From positions 1 to 40,026 of the forward strand of contig MTON01000037.1 in the NCBI GenBank assembly GCA_002010665.1: a DNA stretch of 40,026 nucleotides, given 5' to 3'. The notes under the pieces were generated by a model. It searched no databases. It saw nothing but the letters and a program-made list of their open reading frames with translations, and had not been told where the DNA came from. The translations under genes were made by a program, and so were the position numbers. The stretch's first letter is position 1, and each line of letters opens with the position of its first letter. Below are positions 21,539-33,296 of the stretch, piece after piece. Origin of the DNA: Candidatus Aminicenantes bacterium JdFR-78 (GTDB taxonomy: Bacteria > Acidobacteriota > Aminicenantia > JdFR-78).

Positions 21539-23500
21539 TCATTCGATTATCTTTAACTCTTTAAGTAATACCTTTGGCACGACCCCCTCTTTTGTCCACC
21601 CTTGCTTCTCATAATAAGCATCAAGGATTGAATTATAAAATGCTGGCTCAACTCTTTTCCCTTTATGCGGACCATGTTTTAAGGGTTCAGTCATTTTTGG
21701 AGGAATAAAAGCATCATAATTTCGATCTCGGCCTTGAAGGTTATTTATGTGGCGTTCCAGGTTATAAATTCTCTGTCCACATTTCAAAAAAGAATCTTTT
21801 GTATACTCAATTCCAGTTAAGGAATGGTAAAGTGATAGGAAAAGGTCAGAAGTAATATCTTCAGTAAAAAAATCACAGAGTCCAAGGGAATCAATGAGAG
21901 CCTTCCCAATTTGGGAAGAGATAACATATTCTGCAAGTTCTCCAGGTTCTTTCAAACCTCCTTCTTCAGCCTGAATAGTCCAGGCATAGGTGTGGTCACC
22001 TCTTCCTCTGTTTGAAGTTCCATAAGCTGTAAACATCCCCGGAAATACTTTTGGCTCAATTCCCGCATAGCCCAATCCACCAAATGCCGTTGTTACACAT
22101 CGAACTATTTCATCCACTTTTCCATTAATGTTTGCTTTGATCTCTGATATAGCCTTATCCGAATAGGTTCCTAGAATTTTCCCAAGATCATCGGATTGAT
22201 AAGCTATGGAATATAGAATTTTAATCATATCTTCGGCTTTTCCAAAGGTTGGAGCATTTTTGAACTTTTTAAGATATCCTTTTTCAGTTAGTTCCATTGC
22301 ACCTGCAACTACACTTCCAAAAGTCATAGTGTCAATACCCATTTCATTACACAGACGATTCAGATAAAAGATAGCCTCTCTGTCAACAAGACAGCAATTA
22401 ATCCATAGAGCAATTGTTTCAAACTCTGGTCTTACTCCCTTACCACCATAAACAGGATGATTTACTAAGGCTGTCCGTGAACACATTATATGACGACATC
22501 GACTACAAACTTTATGTTTTCCTGCAATTTCAAGGAAAGCCTTTGTGGAAACTTTTGAATATTGGGAAGGATCAAAATATCCTTCATCAAAATTATGCCA
22601 TGGAAGATATCCTCCTTTTTTGCCAAGGTATCCACCATTAAAAGCTCGGTCAAGCCACCAAGTAGTTCCTGTTTGCGGTCGAAAGAATGCGGTCCAGGAT
22701 GGATCCTCAACATGTTTTTTTACTGAAGAATCAAGCTCTGTCCATAACTTCTTGAATTTCTCTGAATTATGATAATTAATTTTTTTCTTACCGATTACAG
22801 TTATTGCCACTAAATTCTTTGAACCAAAAACAGCACCAGCTCCTCCTCTGCCGAAGTTTCTGTGAAAATCAGCAGTCAAGCATGCAAAACTAACTTTATT
22901 CCAACCAGCTGGACCAAGACAAACTGTTGAGGAACCAGGATATTTTTTTGTAAGGTATTTTATTATTACTGAAGCAGATTTCACCACTTTTTTGCCATTA
23001 ACTTTTTCAAATAGTTCATCTTCTGCCTCAATTATCTCAACATTCCCTTCTTTCACAAGAATACGAACAGGTGCGTCAGCCTTCCCATCTATAATCAAAT
23101 GGTCAAATCCTGCTCTTTTAATCATATTGGGAAAATATCCTCCACAGCTTGAATGTGTAATTAATCCAAAGATAGGTTTGTGCCCTTTAATCCAGTCCAC
23201 AGGCTGAGGAGAAACAGTCATTGTTCCTATAAATGAGCACGAACCCCTCCCTGCAGTTGGAACAGGAGAATCATTCATTGGCCCTGTTCCAATTATAATT
23301 CTATTCTCAGGACTAAGAGGGTCTTTGAGCGGTGCATCTTTTCTGAGGTGTTCAAATATCAGTTGGGTTTGTACACCCCGACCTCCGATATAATTGCGAT
23401 AAATTTCCAAATCTGCTGGAACAATATTAACTTTTCTACTGGTTAAATCAATAAAAGCCCATTGTCCCTGATATCCATAGAAATTATCAGAATAATTCAT
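21539..23500 (-). CDS. Tungsten-type aldehyde:ferredoxin oxidoreductase
   Basis: A 653-residue AOR-family enzyme. The N-terminus has WAFIDLTSRKVNIVPADLEI and NYIGGRGVQTQLIFEHL. Pterin binding is suggested by NRIIIGTGPMNDSPVPTAGR and GRGGAGAVFGSKNLVAI. The [4Fe-4S] ligands are the spaced cysteines in KVCSRCRHIMC and the distant DSLGLCDFF. The family oxidises aldehydes to acids with ferredoxin as acceptor, using a tungstopterin; close relatives act on glyceraldehyde-3-phosphate or formaldehyde, and orphan subgroups exist. No pterin synthesis or tungstate uptake genes are in the window. It supports an anaerobic lifestyle. Confidence 0.94.
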   Translation of the reverse strand: MNYSDNFYGYQGQWAFIDLTSRKVNIVPADLEIYRNYIGGRGVQTQLIFEHLRKDAPLKDPLSPENRIIIGTGPMNDSPVPTAGRGSCSFIGTMTVSPQPVDWIKGHKPIFGLITHSSCGGYFPNMIKRAGFDHLIIDGKADAPVRILVKEGNVEIIEAEDELFEKVNGKKVVKSASVIIKYLTKKYPGSSTVCLGPAGWNKVSFACLTADFHRNFGRGGAGAVFGSKNLVAITVIGKKKINYHNSEKFKKLWTELDSSVKKHVEDPSWTAFFRPQTGTTWWLDRAFNGGYLGKKGGYLPWHNFDEGYFDPSQYSKVSTKAFLEIAGKHKVCSRCRHIMCSRTALVNHPVYGGKGVRPEFETIALWINCCLVDREAIFYLNRLCNEMGIDTMTFGSVVAGAMELTEKGYLKKFKNAPTFGKAEDMIKILYSIAYQSDDLGKILGTYSDKAISEIKANINGKVDEIVRCVTTAFGGLGYAGIEPKVFPGMFTAYGTSNRGRGDHTYAWTIQAEEGGLKEPGELAEYVISSQIGKALIDSLGLCDFFTEDITSDLFLSLYHSLTGIEYTKDSFLKCGQRIYNLERHINNLQGRDRNYDAFIPPKMTEPLKHGPHKGKRVEPAFYNSILDAYYEKQGWTKEGVVPKVLLKELKIIE

Positions 23501-23703
23501 TATACCTCTCTTTTAAATTAAATTTCATGATGAATTAATTTATTTTTATTTTAATAACTCTAATATGTCAAGCCTTTTTCCGTAAAACATACCTCTCTCT
23601 ACATTTTATCTCTCAGCGTTTACATCTCTAAATAATCAGATTTGAAACTATAAATTATATGTTACAATTAATAAAAAGAGTTTTTTTATTAATGGAGGCG
23701 GAG
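23501..23703. other. Divergent intergenic region of about 200 bases
   Basis: AT-rich gap between the aldehyde oxidoreductase gene (minus) and the propeller gene (plus). It must hold promoters for both, but I could not find a -35/-10 pair with good spacing in either direction. No RNA gene is evident. Confidence 0.4.
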
Positions 23704-24840
23704 ATGAAATTAACCTTCATAAAAAAACTCCTTTTTATTTTATTAATTTTTAATATTTTTACTCAATTGTTAATCTCACAAAAAGAAAGTAGTTTAGTTG
23801 TTATAAGCTCGAAAAAGCCACTCCACGGAAATCTAAAATTAAAATTAAAGAAGGATTTAGTGATTGGAAATGAGTTTTCTGAACATTATATATTTGGTTC
23901 TATTAATGGAATAGAAGTTTATGACGAATATATATATGTCCTTGATGGAAAAATGGTTAAAATTCAGGTGTATGATCTAAAAGGAAATTATATTAAAACA
24001 ATTGGAAGAAAAGGAAATGGCCCTGGAGAATTCTTGCTACCGAATGCTCTCTGCTTAAGTAAAAATGGGAATATTTATGTATGGGATTTAATGAGAAGAA
24101 GAATGATAGTCTTTGATAAAGAAGGTGATTACAAAAAAGACATTATCTTAGAAAAAATTTCAGCAGGGAAATTTTATGTTGATGAAAACGAATTTATCTA
24201 CATGAGGATAGTTGAACTCGAAACAGGTTCTGATATGTATACCTACTTTGTAAAGATAAATCCAAAAGGAAAATTAGAAAAAACTTTAAAAAAACAATTT
24301 TATTTATCTCTAATAATAACAGAAAAAATGAGGTTCTTCTATGAACATCCTTATTTAGCAAATTTGTATTTTGCTGTACTTCCTGATGGAAATTTTGTAT
24401 TAATGAATTCTCTTAATTACGAATTAACTTTATTATCGCCAAAGGGAAAAATTTTGTTAAGAATTAGAAAAAAAGAAAAAAGCGAGAAAGTTACTCAGAA
24501 AGAGAAAGAAATAATTTTCTCCACTAAATTTAAAAATTTTCCAAAACATTTAAGAAAATATGTAATTTTCTCAAAATTAAGACCTTATTGCTCAAATCTT
24601 CTGACAGATGAAAAAGGAAGAATATATGTGGAGAGATTTAAACCTATAACAGAAAAAAGCAAGGTATACACTTATGATATTTTTAATAAAAAGGGTGAGT
24701 ATTTATACAAATTAAAATTAGATTTTCGAATTAATTTAATAAAGAATGGGTTTATATATACGGCTTTTATAAATGAAGAAACAGGAGAAATTAAAGTTTT
24801 CCGCTATAAAATAGAAAACTGGGAAAAAATAAAATCCTAA
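23704..24840 (+). CDS. Exported 6-bladed beta-propeller (NHL-like) protein
   Basis: A 378-residue protein from the ATG at 23704, which has GGAGGCGGAG directly before it; upstream ATGs in the frame lack a ribosome site. An N-terminal signal peptide (FIKKLLFILLIFNIFTQLLI) precedes repeated propeller blades. The first blades are clear: VYDEYIYVLDGKMVKIQVYD with GNYIKTIGRKGNGPGEFLLP, then GNIYVWDLMRRRMIVFDKEG. Proteins of this type are numerous in some anaerobic diderm genomes and their roles are unknown. It stands alone on the plus strand and converges on the lipid kinase gene. Confidence 0.85.
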   Translation: MKLTFIKKLLFILLIFNIFTQLLISQKESSLVVISSKKPLHGNLKLKLKKDLVIGNEFSEHYIFGSINGIEVYDEYIYVLDGKMVKIQVYDLKGNYIKTIGRKGNGPGEFLLPNALCLSKNGNIYVWDLMRRRMIVFDKEGDYKKDIILEKISAGKFYVDENEFIYMRIVELETGSDMYTYFVKINPKGKLEKTLKKQFYLSLIITEKMRFFYEHPYLANLYFAVLPDGNFVLMNSLNYELTLLSPKGKILLRIRKKEKSEKVTQKEKEIIFSTKFKNFPKHLRKYVIFSKLRPYCSNLLTDEKGRIYVERFKPITEKSKVYTYDIFNKKGEYLYKLKLDFRINLIKNGFIYTAFINEETGEIKVFRYKIENWEKIKS

Positions 24841-24860
24841 AAAACAAAGAGAAAAAATTC

Positions 24861-25790
24861 TCAGCAAATTAATGAAAGTGTTTTTGGAAGCACATTTATT
24901 GATATATCATTAAATTTCAAAGGTTTCTCATACCCTCCTAAAATTTCTCCATCAACCTGTATCTCAAAAGGAATTTCAGATGAAACTTTAAAACTTGATG
25001 ATTGAATTATAGAAACTTCTTTTGCCTTAATATGTTCTCCTCTTGTTGCAGAAACAGTAATTTGTAATAATCGTGGAAAACCACAGTATTCTATTAGACA
25101 GCAATCTAATTTTCCGTCATCGATCAAAGCATGTGGATTAATTTTTTTCCTGGTTGCCCAGTATTTTATATTACTGATTACAGCAAGAAGAAAAAGACCA
25201 TGAGTTTCTTTGTCATCCGTTTTTATATTTAAAGAAACTGGAATTTTTTTGGATAAATAAGAATTTATTATTCCTAATGTTCCTGCAAGAATTTGTCTTT
25301 TTCCAAAAAAAGGACTTTTACTCGCGAGCTCCTCGACATATTTGTTTACAAAAACCCCAAGTCCAATGTTTGCCTGACCAATAAAAAAACTTATTATTTC
25401 GCTCCCTTTCTTAACATAGCCAACATCAATTTTCTTAATCCTCATTCTCTTTAGAGCAAGACATGCCTTTTCCAGAGTATCAAGATTTAAATCTTTTGCT
25501 ATATCATTCGATGAACCAAGAGCAATTAAACCGAAAACGTTATTTAGATTATTTCTGATTATTTCATCCACAATAATCTGAAAAGTGGAATCACCACCTG
25601 CTCCAACTATTATCTTATAATTTTTACTTTTATCCTTTACAAGTTCTCTTATGTTTTCTAAGTCCTTACTTACGAATAAATTATAAGAAATTTCATACTT
25701 CTTTAATAATGCCTCCAGTTTTTCTCTTTCCTTTGTAGCTTTCCCTCTTCCTGCTCCTGGATTAAATATTATGGCAATTTTCTCATTCAC
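24861..25790 (-). CDS. Diacylglycerol/lipid kinase family protein (DagK/YegS type)
   Basis: A 309-residue DAGK-catalytic-fold protein. FNPGAGRGKATKEREKLEAL opens the domain; the nucleotide loop is VGAGGDSTFQIIVDEI, where the usual GGDGT has become GGDST; and LGSSNDIAKDLNL corresponds to the family GTxND. The C-terminal beta-sandwich includes HALIDDGKLDCCLIE and the common ending with EIQVDGEIL. It probably phosphorylates a lipid such as diacylglycerol on the inner membrane. The gene overlaps the end of the upstream amidotransferase-like gene by eight bases. Confidence 0.88.
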   Translation of the reverse strand: MNEKIAIIFNPGAGRGKATKEREKLEALLKKYEISYNLFVSKDLENIRELVKDKSKNYKIIVGAGGDSTFQIIVDEIIRNNLNNVFGLIALGSSNDIAKDLNLDTLEKACLALKRMRIKKIDVGYVKKGSEIISFFIGQANIGLGVFVNKYVEELASKSPFFGKRQILAGTLGIINSYLSKKIPVSLNIKTDDKETHGLFLLAVISNIKYWATRKKINPHALIDDGKLDCCLIEYCGFPRLLQITVSATRGEHIKAKEVSIIQSSSFKVSSEIPFEIQVDGEILGGYEKPLKFNDISINVLPKTLSLIC

Positions 25791-26943
25791 TCTTTCCTAT
25801 CCTCTTCTTGTAATTTTCTATTACTTTTTTGGTAAACCATGTCCATATCTTTTTATGAAATTCAAAACTTGGAGGATTGTCTTCCAGAATCTCTTTTCTG
25901 CTTATGCCATCTTTTTGGTTGGGTTTAAATTTAACCTTTATTTGGTAATCCCAAAGAGTATAATTCTCGGGATGGAATTGAACTCCGAGAACATTTGGAT
26001 ACTTAACATGTTCTACTGCTTCAATAATTTTTCCATCAAGTGATGTAGCTATTACTCTCATTCCTTTACCAAGTTTTTCAAGCGCTTGATGATGGGAGGA
26101 TAAAACAAAGGGCTGATCTTCTGATTTCATCTTCATCTCCCTACAAAATTTTCCATCCGGTAGCAATTTAATCCTGTGCATTGTTGAACGACTGAGTTTA
26201 TTTAAAGGGTAAAGAAGATAATAAGGATTTTTATGCCAGCAATGTTCAGGAAGTTCAAGAACATCTTCTACATATGTAACTTTATATATTTCTGACCATA
26301 AATCCTGATACAGACTTCCTCCTGTAGCAACATTCAGTGTCTGAAGACCAAGGCAAAAAGCTAAAATTGGAAAATCTGGATTTTTATCAAGAAATGGTTT
26401 GAAATTTTTATTCTGAAATCCTCCTAAAAAGTGAAAGGCACAGGAAAGCTCAACAAAATGACGATTAGGAGTTCGAATCTGTGTAAGTAAATTGGTTTTT
26501 TCTCCATATATTTTTGGAGGAATATCAGCTCCTCCAAAAAAAATTAAGGCATCAGCTTTTTGGAAAATCTTTTCAAATTCAGAAGTACAGGGATTTCTTC
26601 TGAATAAATTCGCTTCATTTAATTCTCCTTGAATTTCGTGAAAGATAAACCAATCTATTCCTTTTTCCTTTATTAATTTTTTTGATTGAGTGTAATCATA
26701 GCTTTCATTCTTGTAATAAACTCCTACAATCTTAAATTTCTCAAGTGTTAAAAGATTATTTGTGATTAAAGCTTCTACATTCCTTATTGTTCCAATTGAT
26801 GGGTAAAATACTGCAATTACAACCTCTGGATATTTATTATCTATCTTATCAAAGAATCTCTCTTCAGTTGAGAGGAGATAAGATGTTATTAAAAACAGAA
26901 TTAAACAAAAGATTACAGCCCGAATATAAATGCACTTTTTCAT
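25783..26943 (-). CDS. Exported class I glutamine amidotransferase-like protein (peptidase C26 type)
   Basis: A 386-residue protein from the ATG at 26943, which follows GGGAGGAAAG. A signal or anchor helix (about residues 6-24, RAVIFCLILFLITSYLLS) is unusual for this fold. The amidotransferase-like domain has FFGGADIPPKIYGE, the nucleophile elbow ILAFCLGLQTLNVATGG, and the catalytic pair in VLGVQFHPENYTLWD. The arrangement matches gamma-glutamyl hydrolase/PuuD-type peptidase C26 proteins, so hydrolysis of gamma-glutamyl bonds is the best guess, perhaps in the periplasm. It is coupled to the lipid kinase gene by an eight-base overlap. Confidence 0.82.
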   Translation of the reverse strand: MKKCIYIRAVIFCLILFLITSYLLSTEERFFDKIDNKYPEVVIAVFYPSIGTIRNVEALITNNLLTLEKFKIVGVYYKNESYDYTQSKKLIKEKGIDWFIFHEIQGELNEANLFRRNPCTSEFEKIFQKADALIFFGGADIPPKIYGEKTNLLTQIRTPNRHFVELSCAFHFLGGFQNKNFKPFLDKNPDFPILAFCLGLQTLNVATGGSLYQDLWSEIYKVTYVEDVLELPEHCWHKNPYYLLYPLNKLSRSTMHRIKLLPDGKFCREMKMKSEDQPFVLSSHHQALEKLGKGMRVIATSLDGKIIEAVEHVKYPNVLGVQFHPENYTLWDYQIKVKFKPNQKDGISRKEILEDNPPSFEFHKKIWTWFTKKVIENYKKRIGKSE

Positions 26944-26984
26944 TTTACTTTCCTCCCGCATTAAATTTAAAATTCAAATAATAT

Positions 26985-27917
26985 CTATTTTTTCTTTCCT
27001 GCCTTTTCCTTTAATCTCATAATTAAATCTTCTGTCAAATTAACAGCAATTTTAATTCCTTTTGACTCTGCTGATATACTAATACCACTGAGTAATTCTT
27101 GAAGTTCTGGACTCTGACTTTTGCCCATAGCTATCATTGCCTTAATTCCATTCAAGAAATCTGCCATTTGTTTGATTTTTGCCTCATCATCACTATATAA
27201 ATTTAATTCTCCCTGATATCCCGCGTTATTATAATCTATGAAGAAAGAAACTGCTTTTATGGATTCAAAAATTTTTGCTTGTGGATTCTTTTCGAGCATT
27301 CCCTTTATATCTTTCCTTGGGATCAAGGATGCTCCCCATAAAAAAGATTCCTGATTTAAATCCTTCACCAAATCCATCAATTCAGCATTTTTAAGAATGT
27401 TATTTCCCTTTCCTTCTTTTAGATCAATAGCTTTTTTTAGAAGACCTTCAGTTCCCATTCCTAGAAGATTATCGCTAATAAAAGCTATATTCAAATCTTT
27501 GTTTTTCTTATCAACTCCACTGATTATTGATACGTTCTTATATTTCTTTTCAGCAATATTAAGACCTTCTTTCTTAAGATTGGACAGAATCAAATCCTTT
27601 TTATAATTAACATCCATAATAACCAGGCCTCCTGCCTTTTTCCCAGGGATTATTTTTCCAGAAATAGCAATTCCTATAAAATGTATATCCTTTTCCGGAT
27701 CTATTCCCCACTTTTCTATTTTTTCTTTATTAGATGAGGTTAATTTTTTGAAAAATTCTGTATTTGAGACTTTTCCAACATTAATAAAAACAATACCTGC
27801 AGATTCTTTTGGAAGCATTTTTAAAATCTCTTCCTTCCCCTTCACCGCTTTTTTGCAATAAGTAGAAAAAATCAAAACAAGAGAGACCACAAAAATTGTG
27901 AATAATTTTCTTTTCAT
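26985..27917 (-). CDS. Putative lipoprotein of unknown function (DUF3352-like)
   Basis: A 310-residue protein with a lipoprotein signal: MKRKLFTIFVVSLVLIFSTY then Cys21, a reasonable lipobox. The body starts MLPKESAGIVFINVGKVSNT, has an alternating strand/helix pattern and a long helical C-terminus ending MRLKEKAGKKK. The opening phrase about a protein model with 'P-x-x-S/A-x-x-x-x-I/V-N' resembles DUF3352-type exported proteins, but I am not certain. AAGGAGG precedes the ATG. It lies between the S9 peptidase (27 bases away) and the amidotransferase-like gene, all in the same direction. Confidence 0.65.
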   Translation of the reverse strand: MKRKLFTIFVVSLVLIFSTYCKKAVKGKEEILKMLPKESAGIVFINVGKVSNTEFFKKLTSSNKEKIEKWGIDPEKDIHFIGIAISGKIIPGKKAGGLVIMDVNYKKDLILSNLKKEGLNIAEKKYKNVSIISGVDKKNKDLNIAFISDNLLGMGTEGLLKKAIDLKEGKGNNILKNAELMDLVKDLNQESFLWGASLIPRKDIKGMLEKNPQAKIFESIKAVSFFIDYNNAGYQGELNLYSDDEAKIKQMADFLNGIKAMIAMGKSQSPELQELLSGISISAESKGIKIAVNLTEDLIMRLKEKAGKKK

Positions 27918-27944
27918 AAAATCCTCCTTAAATTTTTTAATTTT

Positions 27945-29969
27945 TTATTTTTCTTTTTTATCTTTATCTTTTTTGTCTTCTTTGCGCTCCCAAGGTTTCC
28001 AATCTATTCCCATCACATATTTTTGCATCCATTTAATTTCTTCGATATCTCTTGTCCGCTGATGTCTTGGCTCCCTGAATCCGTGAGGCTCTCGGGGAAA
28101 TCTAATATATCTAACTGTTTTTCCCATATCTTTTAGTGCAGTAAATAATAACATACTTTGGTGTTCGGTGCACGTCCTATCCTTTTCTCCATGCATTATT
28201 AGTGTTGGAGTATTTATATTTTTCACATACGTGAATACAGACCTCTTGGTATAGCCTTCTGAATTGTCCCATGGTGTTCCACCAATATACCAGAGTCTGA
28301 CATCATAATTAAAACCAGCTCCATACTCTGATATCCATAGAGCGACTAAAGCACCCAGGGAAGCAGCTTTAAAACGATTGGTCTGGGTTATAGTCCATGC
28401 TCCAAGTATACCTCCATAACTCCAGCCACGAATTCCCATTCTTTCTGGGTCAACATATCCCATTTTTATCACATAATCAACTCCTGTCATTAAATCCCAG
28501 TAATCTCCTCCACCAATATCATACATATTTCCTCTTAAAAACTCATCTCCATAGCCTGTACTTCCCCTCACATTTGGGCACAGGGAGGCATAGCCCAGAC
28601 CTGCCCATACATGATATCTATATGAAAAACTATTAGTAAAAACCCCTGCTGGACCTCCGTGAACATGCAAAATCAGGGGCAATTTTTTCTTTCCATTGTA
28701 ATTAGGAGGAAGATAGAGAATTCCTTCAATTTCAAGTCCGTCTTTACTTTTCCATCTAATTACTTCTGCTTTTGCAAGAAGAATCTCTTTTTCAATCCAT
28801 GGATTTGCATTAGTCAGTCTTATTGGCTCAAATTTCTCAGTTGATGAAACATATAAATCCGGAGGTGTATCAAAGTCTGAAAATAGGTAAACCATTTTCC
28901 TACGGTCTTTGGAAAAAGAGCTGGCAAATAGACTTCCCTTAACGTGTGTTAACTGAATTACTTCCCCTGTTAAAACATTGATTTTATATAAATTTGAATT
29001 AGTCCTCACTAATCCAGTGAAAAGTATATACTTACTATCCGGTGTCCAGACATAATTCCGTATTTGTCCATTAAACTTACTGGAAATTAATCGATACTCC
29101 TTTGTTTCTGGATTCATTACCCATATCTTATTCTGTCTTAATTCCCATTTCTTATCATCAGGAGCAATATATGCGAAGAATTTTCCATTTGGAGCCCATT
29201 GCAAATACCTTTCAGGTGCTTTGTTTTCAGTTAAACGAATTTTCTCCTTTTTTTCTAAATTAAATAGATATATTTCAGATAAATACTCTTGATTTCTCCT
29301 ATTTTCATATCTTGCAGTGAAAATTATTTTCATGCCATCAGACGAAATATCAAAATCTTTTATTATAATTTTCTCATCTGTAATTTTTCTTTCCTTTTTA
29401 CTTTTTAAATCCTCCATCCATAAATTCTGCCAGTGTCCTTCAACCTGACCATTTGGCCCCTCATCAACAAATAGAGCATCATATCCCGCCTTGTACTTCT
29501 CTTCTTCCTCTTTAGTTCTTGCATCAGGAGCTAAAAAGAAAATTTTAGTGGAATCAGGAGACCATTTGAACGAAATAATACTCGTTTTATGCTTTGTAAG
29601 TTGAACAGCTTCACCTCCAGATGTACGCATAACAAAAATCTGACTTTTCTTATCTTTTTTTCTTAAGAAAGCAAGGTACTTACCATCCGGTGAAAAACGG
29701 AAAGATTTTCCCCCAGCTTCTCCTATGTATTGAAATTCTTCTCCCCCTTCTGCTGGAATCATGTAATATGTGACTTTCCTTTTATTTTTAGACCAGTCAA
29801 GTTCAGATTTAGAAAATAAGACCCATTTTCCATCAGGCGACATAACTGCATTTCCAACCCTTACCATATTTAATCCATCATCAACTGTCATTGGGCGTTT
29901 TTCAACTGCGTATACCCCATTTATAATAAAAAGTAAAAGAATAGCCACTAAGAGTAACCTTTTCCTCAT
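27945..29969 (-). CDS. S9 family prolyl oligopeptidase/acylaminoacyl-peptidase
   Basis: A 674-residue exported serine peptidase. A signal peptide (LLLVAILLLFIINGVYA) is followed by a WD40-like propeller (about residues 25-400, with recurring SPDGK phrases such as MSPDGKWVLFS and FSPDGKYLAFL). The alpha/beta-hydrolase domain has LILHVHGGP, the nucleophile GIRGWSYGGILGAW, TLIMHGEKDRTC for the Asp and FPREPHGFREP for the His. It should cleave short peptides in the periplasm or outside, fitting a peptide-fermenting lifestyle. The Lys-rich C-terminus is likely unstructured. Confidence 0.93.
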   Translation of the reverse strand: MRKRLLLVAILLLFIINGVYAVEKRPMTVDDGLNMVRVGNAVMSPDGKWVLFSKSELDWSKNKRKVTYYMIPAEGGEEFQYIGEAGGKSFRFSPDGKYLAFLRKKDKKSQIFVMRTSGGEAVQLTKHKTSIISFKWSPDSTKIFFLAPDARTKEEEEKYKAGYDALFVDEGPNGQVEGHWQNLWMEDLKSKKERKITDEKIIIKDFDISSDGMKIIFTARYENRRNQEYLSEIYLFNLEKKEKIRLTENKAPERYLQWAPNGKFFAYIAPDDKKWELRQNKIWVMNPETKEYRLISSKFNGQIRNYVWTPDSKYILFTGLVRTNSNLYKINVLTGEVIQLTHVKGSLFASSFSKDRRKMVYLFSDFDTPPDLYVSSTEKFEPIRLTNANPWIEKEILLAKAEVIRWKSKDGLEIEGILYLPPNYNGKKKLPLILHVHGGPAGVFTNSFSYRYHVWAGLGYASLCPNVRGSTGYGDEFLRGNMYDIGGGDYWDLMTGVDYVIKMGYVDPERMGIRGWSYGGILGAWTITQTNRFKAASLGALVALWISEYGAGFNYDVRLWYIGGTPWDNSEGYTKRSVFTYVKNINTPTLIMHGEKDRTCTEHQSMLLFTALKDMGKTVRYIRFPREPHGFREPRHQRTRDIEEIKWMQKYVMGIDWKPWERKEDKKDKDKKEK

Positions 29970-29992
29970 GATTGCCTCCTTTTTTAGAATTG

Positions 29993-32017
<2,025 letters not shown>

Positions 32018-32066
32018 TTAACTTAAACCAAAAACTTACGAAAATCTAAAAACTACAACTAAAATT

Positions 32067-33197
32067 TTAAACTTTATCTAATTCTACTTTAATTTCCAAA
32101 CATTGCATAAAATCTCGTCTTGCAATTATTCCTACTAATTTACCTTTATCTAAAACAGGTAACCTTCCTACTTTGTATTTTGACATTATAGAGAGAGCTC
32201 GAATAGCATCTTCCTCCGGTGAAACAATTAATTTCTCAATATCTCTATCCATAATTTCAGAAACCTTTGTCTCTTTCCATTTCTCATGAGTAACTTTTTT
32301 CACATCCTGAATTGTAACCATTCCTACTAGTTTTCCCTTTTTAACCACTGGAAAACCGTGATGAAAACACTTAAAGAAATGATCATTTACCAAATCCTCC
32401 ACTGATATATCAGGAGAAACTGATTTAACATCAGTTGACATGACTTTGGAAACTGGAATCCCTTCCAACAACTCCCTTGCTATGAGTTGTTGATAACTCA
32501 TGCGTGCTGCATTCATTAAGAAAAAACCTATGAATATTAGCCATATCCCATTTATGAAATTACCAAAAAATATACTTAGAAGCCCGAAAAAAATTAAAAC
32601 TCCACCGAAAAATGAACCTACATTGCTTGCTATACGCGTTGCCTCCCTTAGATTACCTTTAATATACCACAGAAGTGCTCTTAAAATTCTACCTCCATCC
32701 AAAGGAAAGCCAGGTAAAATATTAAATCCTATTAAAATGAAATTAATTATGGCAAGATATTTAAAAACACCCAGTAAAGCTGGTTTTGGATAATAAATTT
32801 TTGTTAAAAAGAAAAGAAAAAGGAAAAAAAATCCAAGCACAAAACTCGCTATGAGTCCAGCAATAGCTATTGTAAATTCCTGTCTTGGATTCTTAGGTTC
32901 CTCGGTCATTTCTGCTGCACCACCAAATATGAAAAGTGTTATTCCTTGCATGGGAATGTTATATCTTAGAACAAAAAAGGAATGGCTTAACTCATGAATA
33001 AGAAGAGAAATAAAAAGTAAAATTGCAGAAATTATTCCCATAAGCCAGTAAGTAATTTTTGGGAGTCCTGGGTAATCAGATGGAAAGTATCCTATAGCAA
33101 GGGTCCAGGAAATCAGAAGAAATATGAAAATCCAGCTTATATTTATTTTAATTGGGATACCAAGGATTTTAGCTATTTTTATATTTCTACCATTCAT
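32067..33197 (-). CDS. Site-2 protease (M50 family) with tandem CBS domains
   Basis: A 376-residue intramembrane metalloprotease. Several membrane helices surround LLIHELSHSFFVLRYN (HExxH, about residues 66-72) and NILPGFPLDGGRILRALLWY (about 160-179, third metal ligand). Two CBS repeats follow (about 248-370: VSKVMSTDVKSVSPDISVED and VSEIMDRDIEKLIVSPEEDA), which typically sense adenine nucleotides. Such Rip/SpoIVFB-like proteases cut membrane-bound regulators; the target is unknown. No ribosome site precedes the start, and a possible promoter TTGACC-17-TATGAA lies about 40 bases upstream. Confidence 0.92.
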   Translation of the reverse strand: MNGRNIKIAKILGIPIKINISWIFIFLLISWTLAIGYFPSDYPGLPKITYWLMGIISAILLFISLLIHELSHSFFVLRYNIPMQGITLFIFGGAAEMTEEPKNPRQEFTIAIAGLIASFVLGFFFLFLFFLTKIYYPKPALLGVFKYLAIINFILIGFNILPGFPLDGGRILRALLWYIKGNLREATRIASNVGSFFGGVLIFFGLLSIFFGNFINGIWLIFIGFFLMNAARMSYQQLIARELLEGIPVSKVMSTDVKSVSPDISVEDLVNDHFFKCFHHGFPVVKKGKLVGMVTIQDVKKVTHEKWKETKVSEIMDRDIEKLIVSPEEDAIRALSIMSKYKVGRLPVLDKGKLVGIIARRDFMQCLEIKVELDKV

Positions 33198-33296
33198 GTT
33201 TTTATGGACAGAACTATCCTTTTCATATCATATCTTTCTTTTATGGTCAAATTAAGACAAAAAATTTATTATTCCAGCTCCTGATATTTTTAAGAA

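Noticed and set aside
24849-24862. GAGAA-AAAA-TTCTC hairpin as a terminator between the convergent propeller and kinase genes
   Set aside because: The stem is only five base pairs and AT-rich, and it overlaps the kinase stop codon; too weak to call.
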